Assembly: GCF_029267515.1 (NCBI RefSeq)
Contig: NZ_JAJUIS010000001.1
Coordinates: 186,001-250,000 of the forward strand
Origin: Seleniivibrio woodruffii
Lineage (GTDB): Bacteria; Chrysiogenota; Deferribacteres; Deferribacterales; Geovibrionaceae
Direction of reading: 5' to 3'
DNA: 64,000 nucleotides
Positions 1-9,987 of the stretch are shown here, in pieces (positions within the stretch are counted from its first letter, which is position 1; each line of letters begins with the position of its first letter). The position numbers and the translations under genes were made by a program. The notes beneath the pieces were generated by a model that had not been told where the DNA came from, did not search any database, and worked only from the letters and a program-made list of their open reading frames with translations.

Positions 1-1215
1 AGCCGCGCCGGGAGAAGCGGGAAGACCTTTTGCGATAACGTCGTATTTAACGCTGGTATCTATCATGGGGTGCAGAAGCTGGTCAACCTGCTCCGGAGCA
101 ACACGGAGTACAGCCGTTTTTTTGTCGATAAGTCCTTCCGCAACCATGTCGAAAGCGATCTTAACAGCCGCTCTTGCGGTTCTTTTGCCTGTTCTTGTCT
201 GGAGCATGTAAAGAGTTCCCTTTTCAATGGTGAACTCAATATCCTGAACGTCTTTGTAGTGGTTTTCCAGTTTTTTATAAACTTCTTCAAGCTGTGCAAA
301 GACTTCCGGCATAGCTGTTTTCAGTTTCGCTATGGGTTCCGGGGTTCTGATACCCGCAACAACGTCCTCGCCCTGTGCGTTCACAAGGTATTCGCCGAAG
401 AACTCTTTGTCGCCTGTGGAGGGGTTACGGGTGAACGCAACACCTGTTCCGCAATCGTCGCCCATGTTTCCGAAAACCATGGACTGCACGTTTACTGCAG
501 TTCCCCAGTCGTCGGACATTTTGTTTATTTTTCTGTAGGTTTTCGCTCTCTGATTGTTCCATGAGTCAAAAACCGCATCGATAGCATATCTGAGCTGCTC
601 TTTGGGATCCTGTGGAAATTCCTTTCCGATCTCCTCAACAACAAGAGCCTTATACTTTTTAACAAGTTCTTTGAGATCTTCTGCGCTGAGTTCCGTATCC
701 TCTTTAACACCTCTGGTGTTCTTCATATCCTTGAGAATATGTTCAAACTGGTGGTGTCCTATGCCGAGAACAACGTCGGAGAACATCTGGATAAATCTTC
801 TGTAGCTGTCGTAGGCAAATCTGGCATTGCCGGAGGACTTCTCAAGTCCCTTCACAGATTCGTCTGTCAGACCGAGGTTAAGAACCGTGTCCATCATGCC
901 GGGCATGGACACTCTTGCGCCGGAACGCACGGAAACAAGGAGAGGATTGTTTATATCCCCGAATTTTTTGCCCATAGCAGTTTCAAGCTCCGCAAGAGCA
1001 GAAAGAACCTGATCCCAGAGTCCTGCGGGATAGCTTTTGCTGTCTTTGTAAAACTGCACACACGCTTCTGTAGTGATGGTAAAACCGGGAGGAACAGGTA
1101 TGCCTATGCTGGTCATTTCTGCCAGCCCCGCCCCCTTTCCGCCGAGAAGGTTTTTGTTCTTGCCGTCTCCTTCCGTGCGACCTTTACCGAAAAAGTAAAC
1201 CCATTTGGTGCTCAT
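1..1215 (-). CDS. ppdK: Pyruvate, phosphate dikinase, N-terminal part (cut by window edge)
   Basis: Read on the minus strand from an ATG at 1215; it has no line in the ORF track because it runs off the left edge. The protein begins MSTKWVYFFGKGRTEG and continues through LLGGKGAGLAEM and SMPGMMDTVLNLGL, the nucleotide-binding N-terminal domain of PPDK. This enzyme interconverts pyruvate, ATP and phosphate with PEP, AMP and pyrophosphate in the cytosol. About 405 of the usual 870-900 residues are present; the phosphohistidine and PEP-binding domains lie outside the window. It starts 16 bases after the glyS stop, so the two are probably co-transcribed. The N-terminal sequence is characteristic, so the identification is firm. 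Confidence 0.95.
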   Translation of the reverse strand, partial: MSTKWVYFFGKGRTEGDGKNKNLLGGKGAGLAEMTSIGIPVPPGFTITTEACVQFYKDSKSYPAGLWDQVLSALAELETAMGKKFGDINNPLLVSVRSGARVSMPGMMDTVLNLGLTDESVKGLEKSSGNARFAYDSYRRFIQMFSDVVLGIGHHQFEHILKDMKNTRGVKEDTELSAEDLKELVKKYKALVVEEIGKEFPQDPKEQLRYAIDAVFDSWNNQRAKTYRKINKMSDDWGTAVNVQSMVFGNMGDDCGTGVAFTRNPSTGDKEFFGEYLVNAQGEDVVAGIRTPEPIAKLKTAMPEVFAQLEEVYKKLENHYKDVQDIEFTIEKGTLYMLQTRTGKRTARAAVKIAFDMVAEGLIDKKTAVLRVAPEQVDQLLHPMIDTSVKYDVIAKGLPASPGAA

Positions 1216-1231
1216 TGCGATAAACCCCCTG

Positions 1232-3295
1232 TTATATGATTTTTGTCAGATCGCCCAGCAGATTGAACAGACCTATCAAACGGTTCAGCAAACTTAATCT
1301 GTTCTCTTTCACTTTCTCGTCCTTCGCCATTACCATAACGTTTTCGAAAAAGCGGTCAACAGGACCGCTGAAAGTCAGAAGCTGGGTCATCGCCTCAGTG
1401 AAGTTCTCTTCACACACCTCTCTATTAATACCGGCGGACTTGGTGTCTATCAGCCCTGCCAGTTCCCTCTCGAAATCTGACTCAAAAAGTGCCGGATCAT
1501 ACTCTGTTCCGGTATGTTCGCTCTTTTTGAGGATATTATTGATGCGTTTGTATCCTGCGGCAATGCTTGCAAACTCCGCTGTCTCTCTGTATTGCGCAAG
1601 AGCCTTTGCCGCTTTCTCTATTTTGATTATATCACCCGAAATGCCTGCTGCACAGTCAACACAGTCCGCTGTCAGCCCCTCGGAAGTGAGCATCTGACGG
1701 AAACGCTGAATTATGAAGTCGTTAACGGCATCCACAGTTTTCTGTTTATCGAATTTTATAAAATCCGTAAGAATTTCCGCACTTTTTTCCACCATAACAG
1801 CAATATCGGTGCGAAGTCCTTTCTGGCGGATGATGTTCAGTATGCCGATGGCATTTCTGCGGAGCGCGTAGGGATCCTGATTTCCCGTTGGGATAAGCTC
1901 AACTGCGAAACAGCCCACGATTGTGTCCAGTTTGTCCGCCATTGAAACAAAAGCACCCGCCTCTGTGACAGGCAGGTCGTCCCCTGCGAATCTGGGCATA
2001 TAATGTTCGTCTATGGCAGCCGCCACAGTATCATTTTCGCCCTGAAGTTTCGCATAGGTCTTACCCATAATACCTTGCAGTTCGGGGAACTCATATACCA
2101 TTGAACTGAGCAGGTCAGCCTTGCAGAGGAATGCTGCGCGGTCCGTATCCGCCTTTGCTGCGGGAGCAAACTGCTCCGCGAAATAGACTGCCAGCCTGCG
2201 GAAACGCTCCATCTTCGCATATGAAGTGCCGAGTTTTTCCTGATATGTAACCTTTTTGAGCTCTTCAACGTGCTTCTCAAGGGGATAAGCCTTGTCGTTC
2301 TCCCAGAAGAAAGCCGCGTCGGCAAGTCTTGCGCGCAGAACCCTTGCATAGCCCGCCTTAACAACAGACGGGTCTTTGGGTTCAGTGTTTGAAACGCCGA
2401 TAAACCTGTTTACAAGTTTGCCTGATTTATCCGTTACATAGAAATATTTCTGGTGATTTTTCATAGAGGTGATGAGAACTTCGGCGGGCAGAGACAGATA
2501 TTTTTCCTCGAACTCGCCCATGAGCGAAACGGGGTATTCCACGAGTCCCGCAACGGTGTCCAGCAGACCTTCATCAAGGTCAACCCTGTATCCCGTCTCC
2601 TTTTCAATATCCGCGACCTGTTTTTTAACAAGATCTTTGCGCGCCTGAGTGGAAACGATTACACGGGCTTTTTCAAGCACTGACAGGTAGTCCGCGAAAT
2701 CCTTAACGGGAAACTCCGTATTGAAATGTATGCGGTGTCCCATGGTGGTGTTGCCGCTTTTTGTGCCGTCTATTTCAAAGTTGATGACCTTTCCGCCGAA
2801 AATGGCAAGGAACCAGTGAACAGGTCTTGCATAGCGGAAGGTACCGTCGCCCCATTTCATTGATTTTTTGAAGGGGATACCCTTTATTACGGCAGGCACA
2901 AGAGTTTCAAAAAGCTCTGTTGTGTCAACGCCTTTAGTCTTTTTAACACCGCTGAGGTATTCACCCTTTTCCGTGGTCTCTTTTTTCAGGGTGGCAAAAT
3001 CGAGTCCTTTTGACTTCGCAAAGCCTTCGCCGGCTTTTGTGAGCTTGCCCTCTCCGTCAAAAGCTACGGAAGATGGAGGACCCATAATGACCTCTTCACG
3101 GTCGGGCTGTTTTTCGCTCAGTCCCGTGATGTGTATATAGCTTCTTCTGGGTGTTCCGTCGGACTCCACAGATGTGAACGGAACCCCTTCCTCTGTAAGT
3201 TTTTTTGTAAATTCTTTGACAAGGTATTCGCTGGTTCCCTGAATGAACCCCGCAGGTATCTCTTCGCTACCTATTTCAAGCAGAAAGTCGGGCAT
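1232..3295 (-). CDS. glyS: Glycine--tRNA ligase beta subunit
   Basis: The 687-residue protein opens with MPDFLLEIGSEEIPAGFI, the signature of the beta subunit of the alpha2beta2 bacterial glycyl-tRNA synthetase, and has the family's usual length. The beta subunit binds and positions tRNA-Gly, while the alpha subunit (GlyQ) carries the aminoacylation site. The C-terminal anticodon-binding region is intact. glyQ usually lies immediately upstream, but here the upstream neighbour is leuD in the same orientation, separated by about 250 bp that hold a repeat. glyQ must therefore be encoded elsewhere. ppdK follows after 16 bases. Confidence 0.97.
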   Translation of the reverse strand: MPDFLLEIGSEEIPAGFIQGTSEYLVKEFTKKLTEEGVPFTSVESDGTPRRSYIHITGLSEKQPDREEVIMGPPSSVAFDGEGKLTKAGEGFAKSKGLDFATLKKETTEKGEYLSGVKKTKGVDTTELFETLVPAVIKGIPFKKSMKWGDGTFRYARPVHWFLAIFGGKVINFEIDGTKSGNTTMGHRIHFNTEFPVKDFADYLSVLEKARVIVSTQARKDLVKKQVADIEKETGYRVDLDEGLLDTVAGLVEYPVSLMGEFEEKYLSLPAEVLITSMKNHQKYFYVTDKSGKLVNRFIGVSNTEPKDPSVVKAGYARVLRARLADAAFFWENDKAYPLEKHVEELKKVTYQEKLGTSYAKMERFRRLAVYFAEQFAPAAKADTDRAAFLCKADLLSSMVYEFPELQGIMGKTYAKLQGENDTVAAAIDEHYMPRFAGDDLPVTEAGAFVSMADKLDTIVGCFAVELIPTGNQDPYALRRNAIGILNIIRQKGLRTDIAVMVEKSAEILTDFIKFDKQKTVDAVNDFIIQRFRQMLTSEGLTADCVDCAAGISGDIIKIEKAAKALAQYRETAEFASIAAGYKRINNILKKSEHTGTEYDPALFESDFERELAGLIDTKSAGINREVCEENFTEAMTQLLTFSGPVDRFFENVMVMAKDEKVKENRLSLLNRLIGLFNLLGDLTKII

Positions 3296-3329
3296 AGTAA
3301 CACCTAAAGATGATTATTTTAGTCCTAGC

Positions 3330-3357
3330 ATCCTACAATAGATTCAGATAATTTCAA
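3330..3357 (-). promoter_or_regulatory. Possible sigma-70 promoter of glyS
   Basis: On the minus strand, TTGAAA (3357-3352) and TAGGAT (3335-3330) are separated by 16 bases and lie about 35 bases ahead of the glyS start. The match is moderate, and this is a call by eye only. Confidence 0.35.
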
Positions 3358-3466
3358 GAAGTTTATACCTAACGGAAAGAAAGTTGTGAAAAAGACTGCG
3401 ACACCATGTCGCCAACGATTTAGAGGATAGGTTTTATCAATACGCGGATAGAAAAAATGAAAACAC

Positions 3467-3536
3467 AGACTGCTTCGCCTGCGGCTCGCAGAGACGAATG
3501 AACGTCTTTGCGAGGAACGCAGTGACGAAGCAATCT
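3467..3536. repeat. 70-bp palindromic intergenic repeat (GCGAGGAACG...GACGAAGCAATCT type)
   Basis: The element is bounded by AGACTGCTTCG (3467-3477) and CGAAGCAATCT (3526-3536), inverted repeats with one mismatch. Inside lies a small hairpin, AGACG-aatga-ACGTCT. The right arm belongs to a motif seen as a scattered intergenic repeat in many bacterial genomes; that is from memory, not a search. It lies 6 bases beyond the leuD stop, between leuD and glyS. Only one copy is seen in this window. It probably behaves as a REP/MITE-like element and may end leuD transcripts. Confidence 0.6.
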
Positions 3537-3542
3537 CACATA

Positions 3543-4145
3543 TTATACGAACGAATATTTCAGAGTCTTTTCAAGCTCTTTCACCTGAGGCAGACCGTTG
3601 AGAAGTTCCGCCAGAGAATCGTAGCTGCCCTCTATGAAGGCTTTTCTGGCATTGGGCTTGATTTCAACGGCGTATTCTTTGCCGTTGAACTTCACTTTGC
3701 AGCCATCAACGTCTATAACCATCTCTGCGGCGGGGTTAGCCTCAACCTCTTTCATAAGCTCGTCGCGTACAGCCTTGCCTGCCACTACGCATACGATGCC
3801 GAGGGTTGTGCAGTTGCCGAAGAATATCTCCGCATAGCTTCCCGCGATAACAGCGTTGAAGCCCGCACGTTTGATAGCCTGCGGTGCGTGTTCACGGGAT
3901 GAACCGCAGCCGAAGTTGTCACCTGATATTATTATGGATGCGCCGACAAACTGGGGTTTGTCGATGGGATGTCCGATGGATTTGCCTTCGCTGTCGAAAC
4001 GCACGTCATAAAAAAGCTGACCGCCCAGCTCGTCAAACACCACGCATTTCAGGAATCTTGCTGGTATGATGCGGTCTGTGTCTATATCGTCGCCCGGAAC
4101 GGGGACTGCTCTTCCGACTACTTGTTTGATAGGTCCGAGACTCAT
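3543..4145 (-). CDS. leuD: 3-isopropylmalate dehydratase small subunit
   Basis: This is the small, swivelling subunit of isopropylmalate isomerase, which with LeuC converts 2- to 3-isopropylmalate in leucine synthesis. It shows GDDIDTDRIIPARFL near the N-terminus and the substrate-recognition loop GDNFGCGSSREHAP. The length of about 200 residues fits the bacterial LeuD class. The track starts at 4154 (MLIM...), overlapping leuC. The ATG at 4145 (MSLGPIKQ) lies directly after the leuC stop and is preferred, although no strong Shine-Dalgarno separates the two. Translation is probably coupled to leuC. Confidence 0.95.
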   Translation of the reverse strand: MSLGPIKQVVGRAVPVPGDDIDTDRIIPARFLKCVVFDELGGQLFYDVRFDSEGKSIGHPIDKPQFVGASIIISGDNFGCGSSREHAPQAIKRAGFNAVIAGSYAEIFFGNCTTLGIVCVVAGKAVRDELMKEVEANPAAEMVIDVDGCKVKFNGKEYAVEIKPNARKAFIEGSYDSLAELLNGLPQVKELEKTLKYSFV

Positions 4146-4147
4146 GA

Positions 4148-5542
4148 TCAACATCCGATTCCGAATACTTTTCTTGCGTCTGTTATGGTGCCTGTGACAG
4201 CAGCCGCAACAGCCATTACGGGAGAGACGAGGAGTGTTCTGCCTGTGGAGGAACCCTGTCTGCCCTTAAAGTTTCTGTTGGATGTGGAAGCGCTTATCTG
4301 TCTGCCCACAAGTTTGTCGGGGTTCATTGCAAGACACATTGAACAGCCCGGCTCGCGCCATTCGAAACCTGCCTCGATGAAAATCTTGTCCAGACCTTCA
4401 GCCTCCGCCTGTTTCTTGACATTATAGGAACCGGGTACCGCCAGCGCGCGAACGCCTGCCGCAACCTTGCGACCTTTGGCATATTTCGCAGCCTCGCGGA
4501 AATCTTCGATTCTGCCGTTTGTACAGCTTCCGATGAATACAACGTCGACTTTCTTTCCGTCCATCTTATCGCCTGCGGCAAAGCCTGTATACTCAAGCGC
4601 CTCAGCCATAACCTCGTTGGTAACAGCGGGAATGCTCTGTGAAATGCCTATCGCCTGTTCGGGTGTGATGCCCCATGTCACCATTGGTTCGATGTCTTCG
4701 CCTTTGAAGGTAACAACGTCATCGTATACCGCGTCGGCATCTGACTTCATACTGTTCCAGTATGCAACCGCCTTGTCCCAGTCTTTGGGCGCGTAGGGTT
4801 TGCCTTTCAGGTATGCGTAGGTGGTTTCGTCGGGGTTGATGTAACCCACTCGTGCGCCGCCTTCGATAGCCATGTTGCAGACAGTCATTCTGCCTTCCAT
4901 GCTCATGTTTTTGATAACATCGCCGCAGAACTCGTATGCGTAGCCGATACCGCCGTTAACGCCGAGCTTGCTTATTATATAGAGGATAACGTCTTTTGCA
5001 TAAACGCCCTCGTTGAGTTTGCCTGTAATCTCCACCTTGCGCACTTTAAAGGGTGCTATGGACATTGTCTGCGTAGCCAGAACGTCGCGAACCTGTGAGG
5101 TTCCGATGCCGAACGCGATAGCGCCGAATGCACCGTGTGTCGCCGTGTGGCTGTCTCCGCAGGCTATGGTGGTTCCGGGCTGGGTAACGCCCTGTTCAGG
5201 ACCGACGATGTGCACAACGCCCTGACGCTCTGTTTCGGGGTTAAAGAAGGTTATGCCGTTCTCTTTTGTGTTGCGCTCGATAGCCTGAAACATCTCTTCA
5301 GCCATGGGGTCTGCCAGCGGTCTTTTGCGCGCATCGCCCTCTGTCGGGATGATGTGGTCAACAGTTGCGAATGTCCTTTGAGGAAATGCAACTTTGATGT
5401 TCAGCTCTCTCAGCATGGCAAAAGCCTGAGGGCTTGTTACCTCATGGATGAGGTGCATGCCTATGAAAAGCTGGGTCTGTCCGTTGGGAAGCACACGAAC
5501 TGTATGAGCATCCCAAACCTTTTGAAAAAGGTTCTTTCCCAT
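4148..5542 (-). CDS. leuC: 3-isopropylmalate dehydratase large subunit
   Basis: The 464-residue protein is an aconitase-superfamily enzyme. It shows [28 protein letters not shown] and [11 protein letters not shown], which supply the three cysteines that hold the [4Fe-4S] cluster. With LeuD it forms isopropylmalate isomerase. A ribosome-binding site (AAGGAGTG) precedes the ATG. The two-gene operon leuC-leuD ends at a palindromic repeat. No leuA, leuB or other leucine genes are adjacent, so the pathway is dispersed in this genome. Confidence 0.97.
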   Translation of the reverse strand: MGKNLFQKVWDAHTVRVLPNGQTQLFIGMHLIHEVTSPQAFAMLRELNIKVAFPQRTFATVDHIIPTEGDARKRPLADPMAEEMFQAIERNTKENGITFFNPETERQGVVHIVGPEQGVTQPGTTIACGDSHTATHGAFGAIAFGIGTSQVRDVLATQTMSIAPFKVRKVEITGKLNEGVYAKDVILYIISKLGVNGGIGYAYEFCGDVIKNMSMEGRMTVCNMAIEGGARVGYINPDETTYAYLKGKPYAPKDWDKAVAYWNSMKSDADAVYDDVVTFKGEDIEPMVTWGITPEQAIGISQSIPAVTNEVMAEALEYTGFAAGDKMDGKKVDVVFIGSCTNGRIEDFREAAKYAKGRKVAAGVRALAVPGSYNVKKQAEAEGLDKIFIEAGFEWREPGCSMCLAMNPDKLVGRQISASTSNRNFKGRQGSSTGRTLLVSPVMAVAAAVTGTITDARKVFGIGC

Positions 5543-5568
5543 ATATACACTCCTTAATCTCTTATCTC

Positions 5569-5648
5569 CCTCTTTGGCAAAAGAGGGATTAAGGGGGATT
5601 TACATTATAAATCAAATCCACCCCGACCCTCCTTTTCTAAAGGAGGGG
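5569..5648. repeat. Pair of G/C-tract hairpins (AAATCCCCCTTAATCCC-type repeat)
   Basis: Two perfect hairpins sit in tandem ahead of leuC. The first is CCCTCTTT-GGCA-AAAGAGGG (5569-5588). The second is CCCTCCTTT-TCT-AAAGGAGGG (5628-5648). They are joined by GATTAAGGGGGATTTAC and an AT stretch. The arrangement resembles the widespread intergenic repeat whose units read AAATCCCCCTTAATCCC; that recognition is from memory. It lies between leuC and the downstream end of the 5776-6177 gene, in the region where the leuC promoter should be. No clear promoter was picked out here. Confidence 0.55.
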
Positions 5649-5775
5649 GGAATTTTGGTCTATGATTCTGTACAATACTCCCGCATATGTCAAATGTAAA
5701 TAGGAAAGTTTGATTAGCTTTAACAAAGTTAAGGGAAAATAGAAAGGGAGGCAATTTTGCTCCCCTTTATTAAGT

Positions 5776-6177
5776 TTAGGATTCCAGCCCGAATGGAATT
5801 TCTGAAACATTGACAGAATTGTCATGATCTTTTGCAGACTCGTCATTCGGAAACATGGAGTCATTTTCATCAACATACTCAACAGTGCCGATCGTACCAT
5901 CCTCGAAAACTATTTCTTTTGAAATCGTAGCGCCGTCGGAAACAGCATTATCAAAATCTATTTCTTCATCGGCAAGCTCTTCTGATTTAATCAGAGGCTC
6001 CATTCCAGTCAAATCTTCATTTTCATCTACATATTCTACTGTACCGACTGTTCCATCATCAAAAATAATGTTTTTGGATTTTATACTGGAAGTTCCATCA
6101 GATGTTGGCACCGAAGAATCACCGCATCCCAAAATTAAAAAAATTAAAAAAAAGTAAGTCACTACTATTTTTTTCAT
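5776..6177 (-). CDS. Putative lipoprotein with duplicated FxDGTxGTVEYVDEN motif
   Basis: This 133-residue protein is of unknown function. A lysine-started signal sequence ends in LIFLILGC, a typical lipobox, so the mature protein should begin at a lipidated cysteine near residue 18. The remainder is acidic and contains two copies of a 20-residue unit: IIFDDGTVGTVEYVDENEDL and IVFEDGTIGTVEYVDENDSM. No known domain was recognised. It follows the frameshifted secreted-protein gene by 10 bases in the same direction, so the two probably form an operon. Base composition is more AT-rich than in the flanking housekeeping genes, which suggests an accessory locus. Confidence 0.75.
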   Translation of the reverse strand: MKKIVVTYFFLIFLILGCGDSSVPTSDGTSSIKSKNIIFDDGTVGTVEYVDENEDLTGMEPLIKSEELADEEIDFDNAVSDGATISKEIVFEDGTIGTVEYVDENDSMFPNDESAKDHDNSVNVSEIPFGLES

Positions 6178-6187
6178 TTTGTCGTCC

Positions 6188-6632
6188 TTAGTAGTTCAAT
6201 TTAAAATTATAGTTGTAAGTGTACCCGTTATATTTGATTTTGACATAGTTATTCCCACTTGTGTATTTGCCTTTAGGAATCATCCATTGATGAATCCTTC
6301 CTGCCCTGAGGTTGCCACAATACATGACCCCAGGTGTTTTCCATGTAAGCAGATTATAGTTGTTCGCAGTAAATGTAATGGATGGCGTATCTGGCGCTCC
6401 TACTACAAGGGTATAAAAAACAGCATAGCCATTTTTATCAATCACAAAATTATCCTCTGATAAATAAGTCTTTCCATCTGAAAATGGTGAAATTAAGCGG
6501 TGAATTTTTGTATTGTTTGCCGATGTTATACCAGAACAATAAGAAGTTAAATCCCCTTGCCAACGGCTCGCAGAGTGTGCCGAAAAACTAGCCATAAGAC
6601 AGACAGTCAAAAACAAAATAATTTTTTTTCAT
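6188..6632 (-). pseudogene. Secreted protein gene with a one-base frameshift in an A8 tract after the start codon
   Basis: The track lists a 142-residue ORF from a TTG at 6616, but the real start is plainly the ATG at 6632, which follows GGAGG with good spacing. From that ATG, eight A residues lead to MKKNYFVFDCLSYG and a stop. With seven A's the reading would be MKKIILFLTVCLMASFSAHS, a textbook signal peptide joined to the long ORF. The mature part has two cysteines (SYCSG, MYCGN) that could pair, and a Tyr/Asn-rich C-terminus. No family was recognised. The frameshift may be a sequencing error, a real mutation, or a slippage switch. Confidence 0.75.
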
Positions 6633-6753
6633 ACAAAACCTCCAATAATTGATAAAGAAAAATACAACTAAATTAGCATATACACAATTACTGTGATCTC
6701 ATCTTCGTGAACTTTTATCCGATACTGTTTATATTAACAAATGAGGTTTTTTT

Positions 6754-7746
6754 ATGGAAATTTCCGGCAGTAATTATGCATCTTCATACATATATTCCAA
6801 CACTGCATACAAAGCGGAAAGTGTAGTACCTCCTCAAACAGAGGACGGCAAGACCGTTGTAATCATGACACAGCAGACGGAACAATCAGGCAATCAGTCA
6901 ATTGCAAACCGTCTTGAAGAGATAATAAACCAGAAAGAACAGGAACCGGATCAGCCACAAGAGATAGAAAAACAATTATCAGATACACTTAAAGCTGAAA
7001 TGACCGACGAAGAATACATCGCATCACTTGAAAAAAAGATGGAAGAAGCAAAAACACAATCACTTGATAAGCTCGCCGAACTACTCCAGCTTCCGGATAA
7101 AAACATGATAGATCAGGTTGATACTGACGATGTGGAAGATTTCATCTCCATGTTCAAGATAAAATATATCGAAACAGGAGATGCGAGACCTGTTTTCAAC
7201 AAAACTTTCGATAATGTGGAAGACTTCTGGAACTACAAGCTCAAAGGCAGTTCCGCAGAAAATCCGCAGGCAAACGGCACAAACAGTCTGCGAGGCAAGG
7301 ATCAGCTATATATGGACGGTCATCTTTACAAAGTAACCTACGTTGACGAATCTAACACCCCTGACGGAAACAAGTTGCTGAAAGATGCAAATCCGGCTGC
7401 ATTGCAACAGCTTGTAAAATATTGGGATGAAGGAAGTGTTGGACAGTTAAATGAATCTTTAATAATGACAAAAGCAATGAAACCATATTCTGGTGTTTAT
7501 GATGCCTCACAAGATACAAGTGCAAAAGACGCGTTTTGGAACAGAATAGGCAAAACTTTCACTACCTCTGCATACGGAACTTACGGTAACTCTTTTTTTG
7601 ACCTTATGAATGAGTCATACATGGCATCGCACACCGAACTTATTACAAATGATTTTGCGTTCCTTGAATTTGACATGAACGACTTTACTCAAAACTCCGG
7701 TGAAAAAATGCATCTCTTTCAAGGTAAAAGAGCCGTCAGAATATAA
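6754..7746 (+). CDS. Hypothetical protein, 330 aa
   Basis: GAGG seven bases before the ATG supports the start. The N-terminus MEISGSNYASSYIYS is polar and has no signal peptide. Residues about 50-120 are rich in Glu, Gln and Lys and look helical or coiled-coil. A more globular part follows, containing DNVEDFWNYKLKG and ending HLFQGKRAVRI. No transmembrane segment or catalytic motif was recognised. It is transcribed divergently from the secreted-protein/lipoprotein pair across a gap of about 120 bp, and lies upstream of CIRCE-groES, which has its own promoter. Function unknown; codon use is typical of a real gene. Confidence 0.75.
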   Translation: MEISGSNYASSYIYSNTAYKAESVVPPQTEDGKTVVIMTQQTEQSGNQSIANRLEEIINQKEQEPDQPQEIEKQLSDTLKAEMTDEEYIASLEKKMEEAKTQSLDKLAELLQLPDKNMIDQVDTDDVEDFISMFKIKYIETGDARPVFNKTFDNVEDFWNYKLKGSSAENPQANGTNSLRGKDQLYMDGHLYKVTYVDESNTPDGNKLLKDANPAALQQLVKYWDEGSVGQLNESLIMTKAMKPYSGVYDASQDTSAKDAFWNRIGKTFTTSAYGTYGNSFFDLMNESYMASHTELITNDFAFLEFDMNDFTQNSGEKMHLFQGKRAVRI

Positions 7747-7798
7747 CACCAACGCAAGAAATTCCTTTCAAAACATCATTCAGATATTCATTTTTCTC

Positions 7799-7827
7799 TT
7801 GATTTTTAACCGTGGCGATTATATATA
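7799..7827 (+). promoter_or_regulatory. Probable sigma-70 promoter of groESL
   Basis: TTGATT (7799-7804) and TATATA (7822-7827) are separated by exactly 17 bases. The CIRCE operator starts nine bases downstream, at the expected transcription start. This is the classical arrangement for HrcA-repressed chaperonin operons. Confidence 0.7.
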
Positions 7828-7835
7828 TTTTCCTG

Positions 7836-7862
7836 TTAGCACTCTGCCTTATTGAGTGCTAA
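7836..7862 (+). promoter_or_regulatory. CIRCE operator (HrcA binding site)
   Basis: TTAGCACTC, nine bases, then GAGTGCTAA is a perfect match to the CIRCE inverted repeat. It lies 53 bases before groES and just after the predicted -10 box, so HrcA bound here should block transcription until heat stress. hrcA itself is not in the window. Confidence 0.97.
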
Positions 7863-7915
7863 CAAAACTACAAAGACTTCTTATAAAACTAATATAAGGT
7901 AATGGAGGAAAACAA

Positions 7916-8209
7916 ATGGCATCAATCAAACCTCTTCAGGACAGGATTATTGTCAAACGCTTCGAATCTGAAGAAAAAACAGCTTCGGGCATCATCATCC
8001 CCGACAGTGCAAAGGAAAAACCAATGGAAGGCGAAGTTATCGCCGTAGGTCCCGGACGCACATATGACAACGGCAACAAAATGGAAATGACCGTTAAAGT
8101 CGGCGACAGAGTTCTGTTTGCAAAGTATGCAGGTACAGAGATCAAATTTGACGGTCAGGAATTTCTCATTATGAGAGAAGACGATATTCTCGGCGTCATT
8201 GCCAAGTAA
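7916..8209 (+). CDS. groES: Co-chaperonin GroES
   Basis: The 97-residue protein starts [15 protein letters not shown] and carries the mobile loop region [18 protein letters not shown]. It forms the heptameric lid of the GroEL folding chamber. A strong Shine-Dalgarno (GGAGG) precedes the ATG. It is the first gene of a two-gene operon with groEL (29-base gap) and is controlled by the CIRCE element upstream. Confidence 0.98.
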   Translation: MASIKPLQDRIIVKRFESEEKTASGIIIPDSAKEKPMEGEVIAVGPGRTYDNGNKMEMTVKVGDRVLFAKYAGTEIKFDGQEFLIMREDDILGVIAK

Positions 8210-8226
8210 TTCATCCATTAAGTTAA

Positions 8227-9876
<1,650 letters not shown>

Positions 9877-9913
9877 TCATCATCCCGACTTGCTTAGATT
9901 AACTAATCAATCA

Positions 9914-9950
9914 GAGGCTGAAGCTCAAAAGGGTTTCAGCCTCTTTTTTT
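9914..9950 (+). terminator. Rho-independent terminator of groESL
   Basis: GAGGCTGAA pairs with TTCAGCCTC (nine perfect base pairs) and is followed by seven T's, 38 bases after the groEL stop. Confidence 0.93.
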
Positions 9951-9987
9951 ATTGATTAAAGGTCATAAAATAAATATTGTTTAAAAA

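Noticed and set aside
3498-3902. 134-aa plus-strand ORF (MNVFARNAVTKQSH...)
   Set aside because: It starts inside the palindromic repeat and then runs antisense to leuD; ARNAVTKQSH is a known type of spurious peptide from this repeat.
5855-6157. 100-aa plus-strand ORF opposite the lipoprotein gene
   Set aside because: Antisense to a gene with a clear lipobox; Ser/Thr/Val-rich composition arises from the complementary strand.
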